Positions 54,999 to 64,000 of a stretch of DNA of 64,000 nucleotides are shown here, piece after piece. How positions within the stretch are numbered: the first letter of the stretch is position 1; each line of letters opens with the position of its first letter. The position numbers and the translations under genes are program-made. The stretch is from Benincasa hispida. Its lineage: Eukaryota; Streptophyta; Magnoliopsida; Cucurbitales; Cucurbitaceae. The stretch covers positions 33,025,710 through 33,089,709 of the forward strand of contig NC_052350.1 of assembly GCF_009727055.1 (NCBI RefSeq). The letters are read 5' to 3'. The notes below the pieces were generated by a model, which did not search any database, was not told the DNA's origin, and worked only from the letters and a program-made list of their open reading frames with translations.

Positions 54999-56925
54999 TT
55001 TAAGTACAACGGCACAGGTAGAGACATATATAAGTCCCCTCACTCTCTAGACAAAATTTTGGAGATAGGAAATCTTCCGACAGTCTACAACGGATGTGTT
55101 GGAATCGTGAATCATACATATAGTCGAAAAGTATCGGGTATGTATGTATGGGGCTGTTTAGAGCGTTGAAATGTTATAGAATGTTTGGAGTACATAGTTG
55201 TATTGTCTTGAGTTCTTATATCTGTATTTGAGTGTGCAGAGTTATAGTTTTGTGTACTCTCAAATAATTTGCTTGTATGAACACTATTTTTTTTAAAAAA
55301 ATCTTATAATACAATTATTGTACCAATTCAGTTTTTTGTATTCAATTATTATCTTTTAAATAATTCTTTATTATTGTTGTTTTAAAAAATCCAGTCAAAA
55401 TTTAAGATTAATCGTAAATAGTCAACGAAATACCAACATTTAAAAATACGAAATTTAATTCTAAGGCAGGGATGGACGTACCAACTTTTAATCTAAAACT
55501 TTTTTCCACTTTTTAATACTAAATATATATATACAATTTTCAATCATGACTTAAATTTTGAACAGTATTCAAAAGTAAGACAAATAAAAAATAAAAATAA
55601 ACGAGTGAAAGTAGTATTTATAAATTTAATTTTTAAAAACTATCGAGAACTAAAGGGTTATGAATGATTAGTTAAATATTTTAGTGAGACATTAAAAAAA
55701 AGGTTTTGCTTATGTTTGATTTTAGGGATTTTGTTGAGACTTTTCTCATATATATTCATGGATAGTTTTCTATTAAGGTTTTATAGTGAGTTTTTGAATA
55801 GTAGATTTTGAATATTAATGTTGTATATGAAGATTTTTTTTTTTTTGAGAAATCGTGTACAAAGATTTAATCCAAAATATTGTGATTTTTTAATGGACAT
55901 TATATAGATAAATAATTGATATACTAAGCAAATAAAAATGAAAACTTGAATGACATAATTTATAGATAATAAATTATTAATATATTCAATCACATAACAT
56001 TGGAGGAAAAAACGATGTATGTATTGAAGGTAAAAAATGGGTGCATGGAATTAGATTGAAGTACCCTGGTTTCTTAATAAAATTGATATAATGGAAAAAA
56101 AATTACACTTGAAGTATAATGAAATTAACTCCAAAAAGAATAAAGAAATAAAAATGTAAGTGGGTCATAGGAAGAGAGGAGAGAGTGACGAGAGTGACAA
56201 TCGGGTATGAGAATGGAGGAGACATAGGAAGTGGGGGGTGGAGAAGCAGTTGTTAAATGAGGGTTATTGTGCACATGTTGAAGGAAGTGAAAATGGGAGA
56301 TGGTATATTAGTGGACCAAACAATGATATAGGAGCTATATCATCTCTCCACATAAGATATTGGGCCCCAAACAGGTCTTATGTGTATTATATGTATATAT
56401 ATATATGTATGTACATATGCATATATGTATAACTTTCGATTTTATTTCATGCACTTCAAACATAAAATATATCCCTTGATTTGAGAGGCTAAATATTTAA
56501 ATCTCTCACTCTTCATTTTGTTGAAGTAAAAAAATGTGGCATCAAATTTAAAAAAATGTGAATAATTTTTCTGTAAATGTCAATGTATATGAATATTTCT
56601 AAAAAAAATTATAAAAATAATATAGTATTTAAATTAANAAATAATATAGTATTTAAATTAAGGCTAAATTAAAGAAAATATCCCATAACTTTGTATTATG
56701 TTTAAAAAATATTGCTCCAATGAGCCAAGCCCAACAGGTTGGGCCATACGCTTAGTTATTGAAGATGGGAATGCTCCGACCAAGCCCAAACGTTGTCTTA
56801 GGCCTTGGCCTTGGACATTTACTTTTTAGGGTCGTGACGGGCCAACCCTATGATGACGATGAATTTGAGTATTGTCTACTCAGATTTGTGTCATAAAGCC
56901 TCGTAGTTAATTAATTATTTAATAT
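53726..56925. other. Intergenic region without recognised genes
   Basis: Several short frames (54210-54467, 56238-56432 and others) lack recognisable motifs. A TATATA microsatellite spans about 54946-54998 and another TATG-rich one about 56385-56430. An unresolved N at 56638 lies between two copies of AATAATATAGTATTTAAATT. A T run of about 20 lies at 54164-54183. Confidence 0.5.
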
Positions 56926-56928
56926 ATA

Positions 56929-58299
56929 CTACTACAAAAATTGGATTATGTGACATTTTTCCAATGTCAAGTAAAGGATATATTTGACGCTTATAAAAGC
57001 ATCGAGTATTTGACTTAGTATAATGTGATAATTTGATTATGGAAAAACGTCAAGACAAATATTTCTTGATACAATTTTCGTGTCAAGAAAGATAATACAT
57101 TTGAGACTGATGACATGTCAAGTTGATTAATTCTTGACATTTAATACTTATCATATGTGATTATTCTTGACATTTTTTATTTGTTAAATATATTTTTATC
57201 TTGACACGAAATAATGGACAAGTTATTTAATTCTTGACACATTTTCAATGTAATCTATGCTTTTTTTTTTTGTTTCAAATTAAATATTCAAATTTAATTT
57301 CCATTTCTCATTTTCTGCATTACATGTGTTCCAACAAGACAATTTCATCAACTAAAATAAACAGTTCCATATATTTCAGGTCTATATATCAGCCCAATAA
57401 ATCTAACGTTTCATTCTTCTATTACCATTCATGTATATGAACAATTTCAAAATCTACAATAGTATATAATCTATCAATCCACCCATATATATGATAATTT
57501 CAAAATTACAAGACCAATCCATATGTGCTATATATTCAAAAAATTGCAAGAAAAAATTTATATTCCCCACTACACATTTCTTTGAAGTATATAACATATA
57601 ATGGCTATGAACAAAATATTTACACAAAAAAGTTTTGAGCATTTCCATGTAGTCACAGACACAAAATTTATAGGAATTCCATCAGATATAGTGACCTAAA
57701 TATTCAAGCATTCCACACGTACTTCAACCAATTCAAGTTGCGAGTATGAGCTCATCTTATCAATCCATAAAACATAAAAAGTCAGATATACATTTTACAC
57801 TATTTATACATTTTATGAAAAATAAAATTGGTCATATTTACACAATTTATAATGTTACAATATATATAAGTAGTTTAAAAACCTACCCATGATTATAAGA
57901 GGCAATAACTAATTGATCTTATTCGGAAGCCATTAATCTACTACAAAGGTTTCGAGCTCTAACTTCTCGAGTATTTTGGCCCGTAGATATAAGAGATGGA
58001 TCTACAAAACAACCAAATAATAATTTAATAAGTAACTAATAGTAACTATACTTCATAAATAATATTAAACATGCATGCATGGGACTAGTAGCTATACTTC
58101 ATAAATAATTTCTAAGTTAGATGACTATGAACCCATATGAACAATTTTCAAAGTATAACTAACTATTAACCCCGTATGAACAAATTTCCATACAATCAAC
58201 CCCGCCCCCATATTGAACAATTCCAAAATTATAATATCAATGCTAGATGAAGTAGTCATAGCCAAATCTTGCTCACTATTCTCCCGCCTCCCCAAGAAT
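56929..58299 (+). mobile_element. Possible decayed CACTA-type terminus and subterminal region
   Basis: CTACTACAAAAATTGGATTA at about 56931 resembles a CACTA end with its first bases mutated. It is followed by many copies of TTGACA(T/C)/TGTCAAG words in both orientations up to about 57240 (TTCTTGACATTT, ATGTCAAGTTGATT, GTGTCAAGAAAG), as in CACTA subterminal regions. No matching right end was found before the LTR copy at 58300. The motif differs from the ACCGACATTAAAG motif of the intact element downstream. Confidence 0.4.
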
Positions 58300-58500
58300 T
58301 GATGGGGTTGATGCCCTAAACTCTCATAGGGTCCTGTAGTTTGTAAATACCTGTATTGAACAAACTCTTGTGATGTAATAATATGAGATATTTTCTTCAC
58401 TGTTGTCTATGAACATGAGATATTTTATTTGCATTTACCACAAACCAATAAACTAAGATCCCTGGTTTTCGTTGTAACTTAAGCATTTATGTGGAGACAT

Positions 58501-58700
58501 CACTAGAAGAAATTCGGGCTTTAATGTCAGTTTTAAATCGAAATTAAAGGGCTTCAATAACATAGCCTTCAATGTCGGTTGCAATCGATATTAAAGACCT
58601 TTAGTGAAATTTTCAACCGACATTAAAGACCTTTAGTGAAATTTCCATCCGACATTAAAGCCTCTGTTTTTTTTTAAATTATTAACCGACATTGAAGCCC
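58501..58700. repeat. CACTA left subterminal repeats
   Basis: Within 200 bp there are the terminal CTTTAATGTCAGTT, CTTCAATGTCGGTTG (about 58567), CAACCGACATTAAAG (about 58614), ATCCGACATTAAAGCC (about 58646) and AACCGACATTGAAGCCC (about 58683). GACCTTTAGTGAAATTT also occurs twice (about 58595 and 58627). Confidence 0.85.
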
Positions 58701-59417
58701 GAATCTGTCTGTTTTACATTAAATGTAAATATGTAGAAGGGCAGAGGAGATATTTGAAGACATCTCATTTTACTTTACTTTTTTTTTTCTTTATATTAAA
58801 TTCTGCGACTTCCAAGCAATAGACTAAAAAAATCTTACCAATCTTACCCCTCCCTTCTGTTCTCTACAATCTTAGCCTTTTCCACTTTTACAAAAACTAT
58901 TCTTATTGCAAAAATGAGATCCCATTTTCAATCAGTTTCAACTTAGCTCTTCAACTTTGTCTTCTTCAGCAATCTCCCAACTTATTAACAATCTCATAAT
59001 GCCTAAATCAATCTTTGACTACTCTGTTCTAAATCTAAGACAGCCAAGAATAAGGAACCCACCAATATCACATTGACAAAATTTTGAAATGCTACTACTT
59101 ATACAAATATTCTTCAACTTTTAGGAATCGAAAGACGTCTTAATCACAGATTCATACATCATGTCAAGTTCAAGTATAACAAAACTAGGAAAGGAAAATA
59201 TCAGCCAAATTTAACTATACAACTACTCATAAGAGGTTTTGAACATAACTGAGAAGTAAATAACCAAGGAAGCTGTCATCAGCAAACATTCTATTTCTAG
59301 CCCATTCACATCACATGAATAGTGATTATCGTTTCAGCCAGGGGCTAAACATTTTGTCCAAAAGTACAAGCATGCACTTCATACATTAAACAAAAATAAC
59401 ACAGCAAGCAGAGTAGT

Positions 59418-59602
59418 TTAAACTCGAGAATCCCACAAGCACTCCAACTGCACTTTTCCAGCCTTTAAGAGTATCTCAATGTCTTTTGGAGGGTTCAGAC
59501 CAAGATTACAGGCACTCTCCCACCGAGCCATTCTGTTCATTCCAAGGCTAGGTTCATATCGAATTGCCTCAGCATATTCTCAGATGCGCCATAATCATCT
59601 AA
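59418..59602 (-). pseudogene. Captured C-terminal fragment of DNA polymerase delta subunit 4 (POLD4-like)
   Basis: The - strand reads LDDYGASENMLRQFDMN, then after a break of about 11 missing bases GMNRMARWESACNLGLNPPK, then ILLKAGKVQLECLWDSRV and a stop. This is the conserved C-terminal domain of the small POLD4 subunit, which stabilises replicative polymerase delta. The N-terminal PIP-box part is absent. The missing bases put the two halves in different frames, so no intact product is possible. Identification rests on family motifs from memory (LRQFDMN, RMARWERA, LGLNPP, CLWxGRV). Confidence 0.8.
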
Positions 59603-59624
59603 AACAAAATTCAATGTTCAAAAT

Positions 59625-59780
59625 GAAACAAAATGCAGATTATTAAAATAGATATATAGCAAAACGTAGATTCTTTTTTTTTTTCCCTGAAAACTAAAAG
59701 AAAGCTAACATTGGGCAAAGAAGTATTATTAAAATAGATATATAGCAAAACGTAGAACTTAACTGTAACTGGTATCCCCA
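59625..59780. repeat. Short tandem duplication inside the CACTA element
   Basis: AAATAGATATATAGCAAAACG occurs at about 59645 and about 59730, a direct repeat with a period of about 85 bp. It separates the POLD4 and PLS-PPR fragments. Confidence 0.7.
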
Positions 59781-59959
59781 CAACATTCTCACTCCAACAT
59801 GCATAATCCTTCATAAGCTAAGAAGTAGGGATACAAATATGAAACATAGATACAACACAACAACAGTGACACGTCGTCTTCTAAAGATCTAAGACAAATG
59901 CGGAAAAGACACATGCGGAAAAGACACATTTTTAAACATATATATAAGGAAAAAGACTT

Positions 59960-60480
59960 AGAGTAGAAGGCTCTTATTGCAAATTCCAAGCTCCCAGACT
60001 TAGAATAGAAGTTCGGAAGAGAGTTGCCAATACTAGTGTCGAAATCTATATGATATTTGATGATATATGCATGAACCTGCTTCCTAAATTCGATAGATTG
60101 CAAGGAACAACAAGCATTCAACACGATTCCGAGCGTATAGTTTGTAGGATAAGCTTCAGTTTCCAACATTTCTATGAACACTCGGAAAGCAACCAAAGGC
60201 TGTGAATTCTGAACATAACCAGTCACTAGAGTTGTCCATGCAATGGCATTTCTTCTAGGTAAATTATCAAACACTTTGCAAGCAATTTCCATGACTCCAC
60301 ATTTCGCATAAACATTAACAAGAAAAGTCATTACAAATAAGTCTTCATGAGTCCCAGTTTTTATGATATGTCCATGGATAATTTCCGCTTCTGCAGCTAA
60401 ATTCCTATCTATACATTCTTGCAATAGCGGAATATAGTAAGAAGTTTCAATTCTCGTCCATGAGTCATAAACGGGTGTTA
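59960..60480 (-). pseudogene. Captured fragment of a PLS-class pentatricopeptide repeat gene
   Basis: The - strand frame contains YYIPLLQECIDRNLAAEAEI, HGHIIKTGTHEDLFVMTFLV, VYAKCGVMEIACKVFDNLPR, AWTTLVTGYVQNSQP, FIEMLETEAYPTNYTLGIVL, ACCSLQSIEFRKQVHAYIIK and NFYSKSGSLEFAIRAF. These are about four P, L and S repeats of an organelle RNA-editing/processing type PPR protein. The open frame (59789-60424 and slightly upstream) keeps going past the homology into unrelated sequence after AIRAF. The upstream limit lies near a TAG at about 60490. The C-terminal repeats and any E/DYW domain are missing, so it is a fragment. The frame lacks stops over this part, consistent with fairly recent capture. 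Confidence 0.85.
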
Positions 60481-60699
60481 CATTCTAATCCAATATGGTC
60501 CAAAGAGAAATAAACACACTATAACTTCTCAAACATGAATTTTCATATCATTAAAGTCATTTGGAGAAACTTACTAACTGTTCTTAAAACTGCAAGCATT
60601 CAAAAATGCAATTACCAGGAATAATTTTTACGTGAATCCCTTGCTGTTGCAATAAATCCATCTCCTCCCCACCCCTTCCAAACACCTAAAAAATACACA

Positions 60700-60830
60700 A
60701 ACAACATCATTAAAAGTATAGGGTAGAACGAACCTGGCAGCGCGTGTGGCGGAGACATGCGAACGACGACAATGCCTTCCATGTCTCTTCCAAAGGTATC
60801 TTAAATATTGAAGAAGAAACAACAAAAGAT
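60700..60830 (-). other. GC-rich patch resembling the right-end repeat
   Basis: GGCAGCGCGTGTGGCGGAGACA...CGAACGACG at about 60736-60775 resembles GGTGCGCACGGCAGAGACACACGAACGACGG at about 63158-63190 near the right end of the element. This suggests an internal duplication of element sequence. Confidence 0.45.
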
Positions 60831-61831
60831 GACATTATTTTAGTAATCTTTCTTTCTTAGCTCATACACAAGAAGGAAAAAAAATAGGAAATAGCCAATT
60901 TAAACATATTCTTCCAAGAAAAACAGATAGATCTCAAGAGTTGATATCAATAGATGAGAGAATCTTCTTTTTTAAGATCTTGAAGAAGAGAAGCTTGGTT
61001 ACCTAGATATGAGCTACGAAGACGATGGAAAATTTTCGGCAACATAACAATTCTACCACAACAAAAACAAAAATTTACCTTGAACCTGATCAAAGAAACA
61101 CACTCCCAATAATATTCCACAACCACTTGTTCTAAATAAAACTATTAGAATTCCCAAAAAATGAATATTCAAGAACACATACATCAATAAGCAAATTTAT
61201 CTCACAATGTACTTCAAATCTCAAAATTTGTCACAAAAAGTATAACAATGATTTACAAAAACTCTCCTTGTAGGTTTCTTCAGACATTCAAACATAAACA
61301 ACAATGTTTTACAAAAACTCAAATCGACTTACTCACTCACTTCAAATATCCAAAAGTTGTCACATGGGCAATTCGATCTTTTACCTCTAGATTCATGGAC
61401 TCAGTTCCTATCAATGAAAAGAAAGCCAAAAAAACAAAAAACTCAGCAAAGTCTGAATTCCGTCGATCTAAACAAAATATTCAATAAACCACAAATTCTA
61501 TAAGAAATAAGTGATTTCAAACCAAAACAAACACAGTAGTTAGCATAAGAAAGGAGAAACTTCTTCCTTAGAGTTAGACTCTTTCTATAAATACTTGAAG
61601 AAAAGTTAACAATGAAATTTAAAAATACCTAACAAATGAAAACATATCACAAATCCAACATGTAGTTCTATGGAGCAATAACAAAATCTAAACATCCAAC
61701 AATAAATTAGTAGACGAGATCCAACTATTAATTAAAGACTAAATGCCCTAATTAAACTAAATGTCATCTCCACTAGGCACGATAGCGTTTCATATAGTTC
61801 TAAACATTTGCATTATGTTGAAGGATTCTAT

Positions 61832-62122
61832 CTAGACATTTGCATTAAATCTTCCCTCTAGCTCTCTAGCATCATCAATCTTACCTACTTTACACAGTGA
61901 AGACACCATAGTCGTATAGCTAACCACGTCAGGTGGGCAACCTTTACTTGACATTTTGACAAACAGCTTGTGTGCAGCATCAACACGATCATTCTTGCAC
62001 AGCGCCTTCAAAAGTATATTATATGTAAAGACATTAGGAACTAAACCATCTTTCTTCATATTAGTATACAACGGATTAATTATTTGAAACCTGTTTTCAC
62101 TCAGTAATGAATCCAAAAGATC
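61832..62122 (-). pseudogene. Captured fragment of a P-class PPR gene
   Basis: The - strand frame reads LLDSLLSENRFQIINPLYTN, MKKDGLVPNVFTYNILLKAL, CKNDRVDAAHKLFVKMSSKG, CPPDVVSYTTMVSSLCKVGK and IDDAREL. These are three tandem 35-residue P motifs of an organelle RNA-binding PPR protein. The homology ends near ELEGRF, after which the frame stops. At its N-terminal side it is joined directly to an MTP exon at about 62119-62122 (see next entry). A second, shorter copy of the LLDALLSENRF segment occurs at about 62970-63005. Confidence 0.85.
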
Positions 62123-62277
62123 ATTTCTTGAGTTTTTGCAGTATAACCAGAGGGCGAGTTTTACTACTGTGGCAAAGGTCATAATTGCACACAACTAGAT
62201 GAATTGTTCTGACGATAGACTTTCAAATGGTTTATCTTGAATTAGTTGTTCTACTGGTTGAAGCAATACCTGAAAGC
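62119..62277 (-). pseudogene. Captured MTP exon Y, fused to the PPR exon
   Basis: Following an acceptor TTGTTTAG at 62278-62285, the - strand reads in phase with exon X: (G)FQVLLQPVEQLIQDKP, FESLSSEQFI, stop (TAG where Trp is expected), LCAIMTFATVVKLALWLYC, KNSRND. This is the region between transmembrane helices 3 and 4 of plant Mn-type CDF transporters (MTP8-11 group). The frame passes straight into the PPR sequence LLDSLLSENRF. The host gene would continue IVRAYAKDH-like at this point, so the junction is a recombination point. The GAT at the junction could be microhomology. Confidence 0.8.
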
Positions 62278-62663
62278 CTAAACAAGAAATCCAAATGGTT
62301 TAGCTACTCCGCATTGTTAAAGGAACCAAAATCATATATAATCATGCTTTGCTACCAATAAAAGTGATATGAAATTTTGACGTAACCAAGTTGATCCAAT
62401 AATTAAAGATCCTAGAATACAAATATGAATAGAAAATTGCAGACATGGTCTTTGCTAGTTACAAGACATTGATGTAATAACCACCAATAGTGGATGTCAA
62501 TCTTTTCACTTGTTATAATTGAGAAAGGGGCCTTCATTTCTAGCAGGAATATGAGGTAGATAGGCAATAGAATTACTAGAATTTCCTACTCCTCGATCAT
62601 GATTCAAATGACTGAATGAGAAAATCAATGCACTTTCAAACTGGTTTACAAAACAAGAGATAC
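62278..62663 (-). other. Captured MTP intron (GT-AG), 386 bp
   Basis: Donor ACACTAG/GTATCTC at 62663 and acceptor TTGTTTAG/GCTTTC at 62278 on the - strand join exon X (phase 1) and exon Y in the correct frame for the MTP family. Retention of the intron shows the gene was copied from genomic DNA, not from mRNA. Confidence 0.75.
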
Positions 62664-62862
62664 CTAGTGTAGCCATGACAACAGCAAATACAATAATGCC
62701 TACTGGTTGTACCCTCAGCTTTCCAATCGGGTATTTATAAATATTTCCTCGCTTCATATACAAGTGAGTAAACCAAAGTATTCTGCCAGCCATGAGATCA
62801 AGTAAGGAATCCAATGTTGATGCAACAATGGCTATGGATCCACTCCAAATGGTAGCATAAAT
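62664..62862 (-). pseudogene. Captured MTP (Mn-CDF metal tolerance protein) exon X
   Basis: After acceptor GTTTGCAG the 199-bp exon reads IYATIWSGSIAIVASTLDSL, LDLMAGRILWFTHLYMKRGN, IYKYPIGKLRVQPVGIIVFA, VVMATLG. It carries the DSLLD (DxxxD) metal-site motif in helix 2, typical of the Mn-type cation diffusion facilitators MTP8-11, and the YPIGKxRxQP loop. The exon starts in phase 0 and ends in phase 1 like a host exon. It has no stops itself; the defect is in exon Y. The full protein would be around 400 residues, so this is about one quarter of it with exon Y. Confidence 0.88.
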
Positions 62863-62964
62863 CTGCAAACTGTCACTAGAGAGTGAGTTCAAGGTTTGGA
62901 ATAAGGGACCAGAACAGAGCCTTTAATAAACCACGAAACAAACTTGACATTTATCGATTTACTA

Positions 62965-63005
62965 ATCATTCGAAACCTGTTTTCACTCAGCAATGCATCC
63001 AAAAG
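62965..63005 (-). pseudogene. Second short copy of the PPR LLDALLSENRF segment
   Basis: GAAACCTGTTTTCACTCAGC and the following AATGCATCCAAAAGAT at 62976-63011 repeat, with few differences, the segment at 62091-62121 (GAAACCTGTTTTCACTCAGT). The - strand encodes LLDALLSENRFRMI. It lies upstream of the MTP exons, so the MTP piece sits between two copies of the same PPR segment. Confidence 0.75.
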
Positions 63006-63059
63006 ATGAATGTATATCTTCATCGTCGGCTTGCACCCGTTTTTCTTTCTTTTTTTTTT

Positions 63060-63450
63060 TATGCAACAGACGAGATCCACCCATGAATGATGGTAGCATG
63101 ACACGGATGGAGATCCACGACAGACATGGGTTGGTGGTAACTAGCCAAGAACGGACCTGGTGGTGCGCACGGCAGAGACACACGAACGACGGATGAGACG
63201 TGGGTGACTGGGTACGGCGACGCACAGTAAATCCGGGCGATTGATGAGACGCCGAGTAGATGAGATCCATCCACGAACGATGGTAGCATGACACGGATGG
63301 AGATCCACGATAGACATGGGTTGGCGGCAGCTGCCAAGAACGGACCTGGTGGCACGCAGCAGATCTGGGCGATTGATGGGACGTGGGCGACTGGGTGCGG
63401 CGGCGCGGGTTGCACGACGAATAGACCTGCACAGAGGTCAGATCTGCACC
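63060..63450. repeat. GC-rich 190-bp tandem duplication near the CACTA right end
   Basis: TGGTAGCATGACACGGATGG occurs at 63091 and again at 63281. The following GAGATCCACGA(C/T)AGACATGGG and CCAAGAACGGACCTGGTGG also repeat, giving a period of 190 bp. The block is CpG-rich (GCGGCGCGGG at about 63399). The open frames on the - strand at 62983-63556 run through it without recognised motifs. It may be the leader/promoter region of an element transcript running leftward. Confidence 0.7.
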
Positions 63451-63619
63451 ACGATAACCTCTTCACCCACAATCGACGGACGAATGGCAAAGGTTTGTAA
63501 GAGAGAAGTGAGAAAGAAGAGGGTTTGAAAAGGGAAGTGTGAGAATGAGAGGACAAAGAAAATAGGGGGAGAGTGAAGAGGAAAACGAAAAAAATGGGGG
63601 GAAAATAGAGGGTGAGTTA

Positions 63620-63787
63620 AATAAGCGGGTCTTTAATGTCGGTTTAAAACCGAAATTAAAGGTACCCCTACAATGTCGGTTTAAAACCGACATTAAAGAT
63701 CTGCTTTTTTTAAAAAAAACAAAATCGACATTATACATCCGATTTCACTTTTTCCAACCGACATTAAAGTCCAAAATTCTTGTAGTG
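63620..63787. repeat. CACTA right subterminal repeats
   Basis: TTAATGTCGGTTTAAAACCG-type inverted pairs occur at about 63636-63662 and 63671-63698, followed by ATCGACATTATACATCCGAT (about 63722) and AACCGACATTAAAGTCC (about 63758). The terminal TTCTTGTAGTG ends at 63787. Confidence 0.85.
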
Positions 63788-64000
63788 CATACAAATGGAT
63801 CATGCCTTAAATGATAACCAACATGGTCTGTAGTATATGAATATAAGAGGGAAACCTTATCCTGATGACGCTACGGATGCAGTCCGCTTTGTAGATAGTT
63901 ACAAGTGTTGTGACGTACTACAGATGGTCTGATCCTGATCATTCATTCAAGTAAAGGAGAAAATGAATATGGTTTAAATTTGCATATGATGTGATATTAA

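Larger units (their letters stand above)
58501..63787 (-). mobile_element. Pack-CACTA transposon (5287 bp) carrying fragments of four host genes
   Basis: Left end CACTAGAAGAAATTCGGGC; right end in reverse CACTACAAGAATTTTGGAC. Both are followed by CTTTAATGTC(A/G)GTT, so about 28 of the first 32 positions agree. The 3-bp duplication CAT (58498-58500 and 63788-63790) and the uninterrupted R3 copy prove the limits. Subterminal copies of ACCGACATTAAAG occur at about 58610-58700 and 63630-63775 in both orientations, the usual transposase-binding arrangement of the family. No transposase (TNPA/TNPD-like) sequence was seen. All four captured gene fragments lie on the - strand, so I assign that strand. 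The element is non-autonomous. Confidence 0.9.
58300..64000 (+). repeat. LTR-like repeat copy R5, interrupted by a CACTA element and internally deleted
   Basis: TGATGGGGTTGATGCCC at 58300 starts a copy of the R3 family. It reads through to GTGGAGACAT at 58500, is interrupted by the CACTA element, and resumes at 63788 with CATACAAATGGATCATGCC exactly where R3 has ACATACAAGTGGATCATGCC (about 2836-2856). At about 63948 it jumps from the block matching about 2996 to that matching about 3877 (AGTAAAGGAGAAAA), a deletion of roughly 880 bp relative to R3. It runs off the right edge. Confidence 0.75.

Noticed and set aside
59789..62892. PPR and MTP open frames as functional host genes
   Set aside because: Each covers only part of its family, ends abruptly at unrelated sequence, and lies inside the CACTA element. 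MTP exon Y has an internal stop.

Overview
This is plant nuclear DNA: AT-rich, spliced genes with GT-AG introns, and a dense load of plant transposable elements. Gene and repeat character suggest a eudicot, most likely a cucurbit; that placement is an inference from remembered similarity, not a search. One ambiguous base (N) lies at 56638.

Only two complete host genes are well supported. (1) On the + strand, 17172-37650, an 11-exon WD40-containing type II inositol polyphosphate 5-phosphatase (FRA3 / At5PTase12-14 group). My splice model gives 3393 coding bases (1130 residues), with every exon phase closing and all catalytic motifs present. Its introns are swollen by insertions; intron 3 alone is 9.7 kb. 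(2) On the - strand, 40603-41676, a two-exon Ycf20-like chloroplast protein. A possible small gene of unknown function lies at 39612-39824 (+).

Layout. 1-6735: a cluster of diverged copies of one LTR-like family, two of them head to head as a palindrome of about 2.5 kb. 6736-17000: AT-rich intergenic DNA with a foldback element interrupted by a 3003-bp solo LTR that carries a 26/28-bp minisatellite and a perfect 5-bp target duplication. 17-37.8 kb: the phosphatase gene. Its introns hold several LINE tails, a LINE reverse-transcriptase fragment, a truncated LINE with target duplication, a small non-autonomous LTR retrotransposon, a minisatellite and an eL42 (RPL44/36a) pseudogene. 39.9-40.2 kb: a MITE. 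44.6-48.1 kb: a hAT-like repeat and a decayed copia element. 48.9-53.7 kb: a nest in which a Mutator-like foldback element contains a second copy of the minisatellite LTR and a 1-kb hAT element. 56.9-58.3 kb: a possible decayed CACTA terminus.

The most interesting object is at 58501-63787. It is a 5287-bp CACTA transposon with CACTA...TAGTG ends, 3-bp CAT target duplication and subterminal ACCGACATTAAAG repeats, inserted into another copy of the LTR family from the left end of the window. It shows no transposase. Instead it carries fragments of four unrelated host genes on the same strand: DNA polymerase delta subunit 4, a PLS-class PPR gene, a P-class PPR gene, and two exons plus the intervening intron of an MTP (Mn-type CDF) metal transporter. 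The MTP exon runs directly into the P-class PPR exon, giving a chimeric reading frame. This is a gene-fragment-capturing (Pack-CACTA / transduplicate) element.
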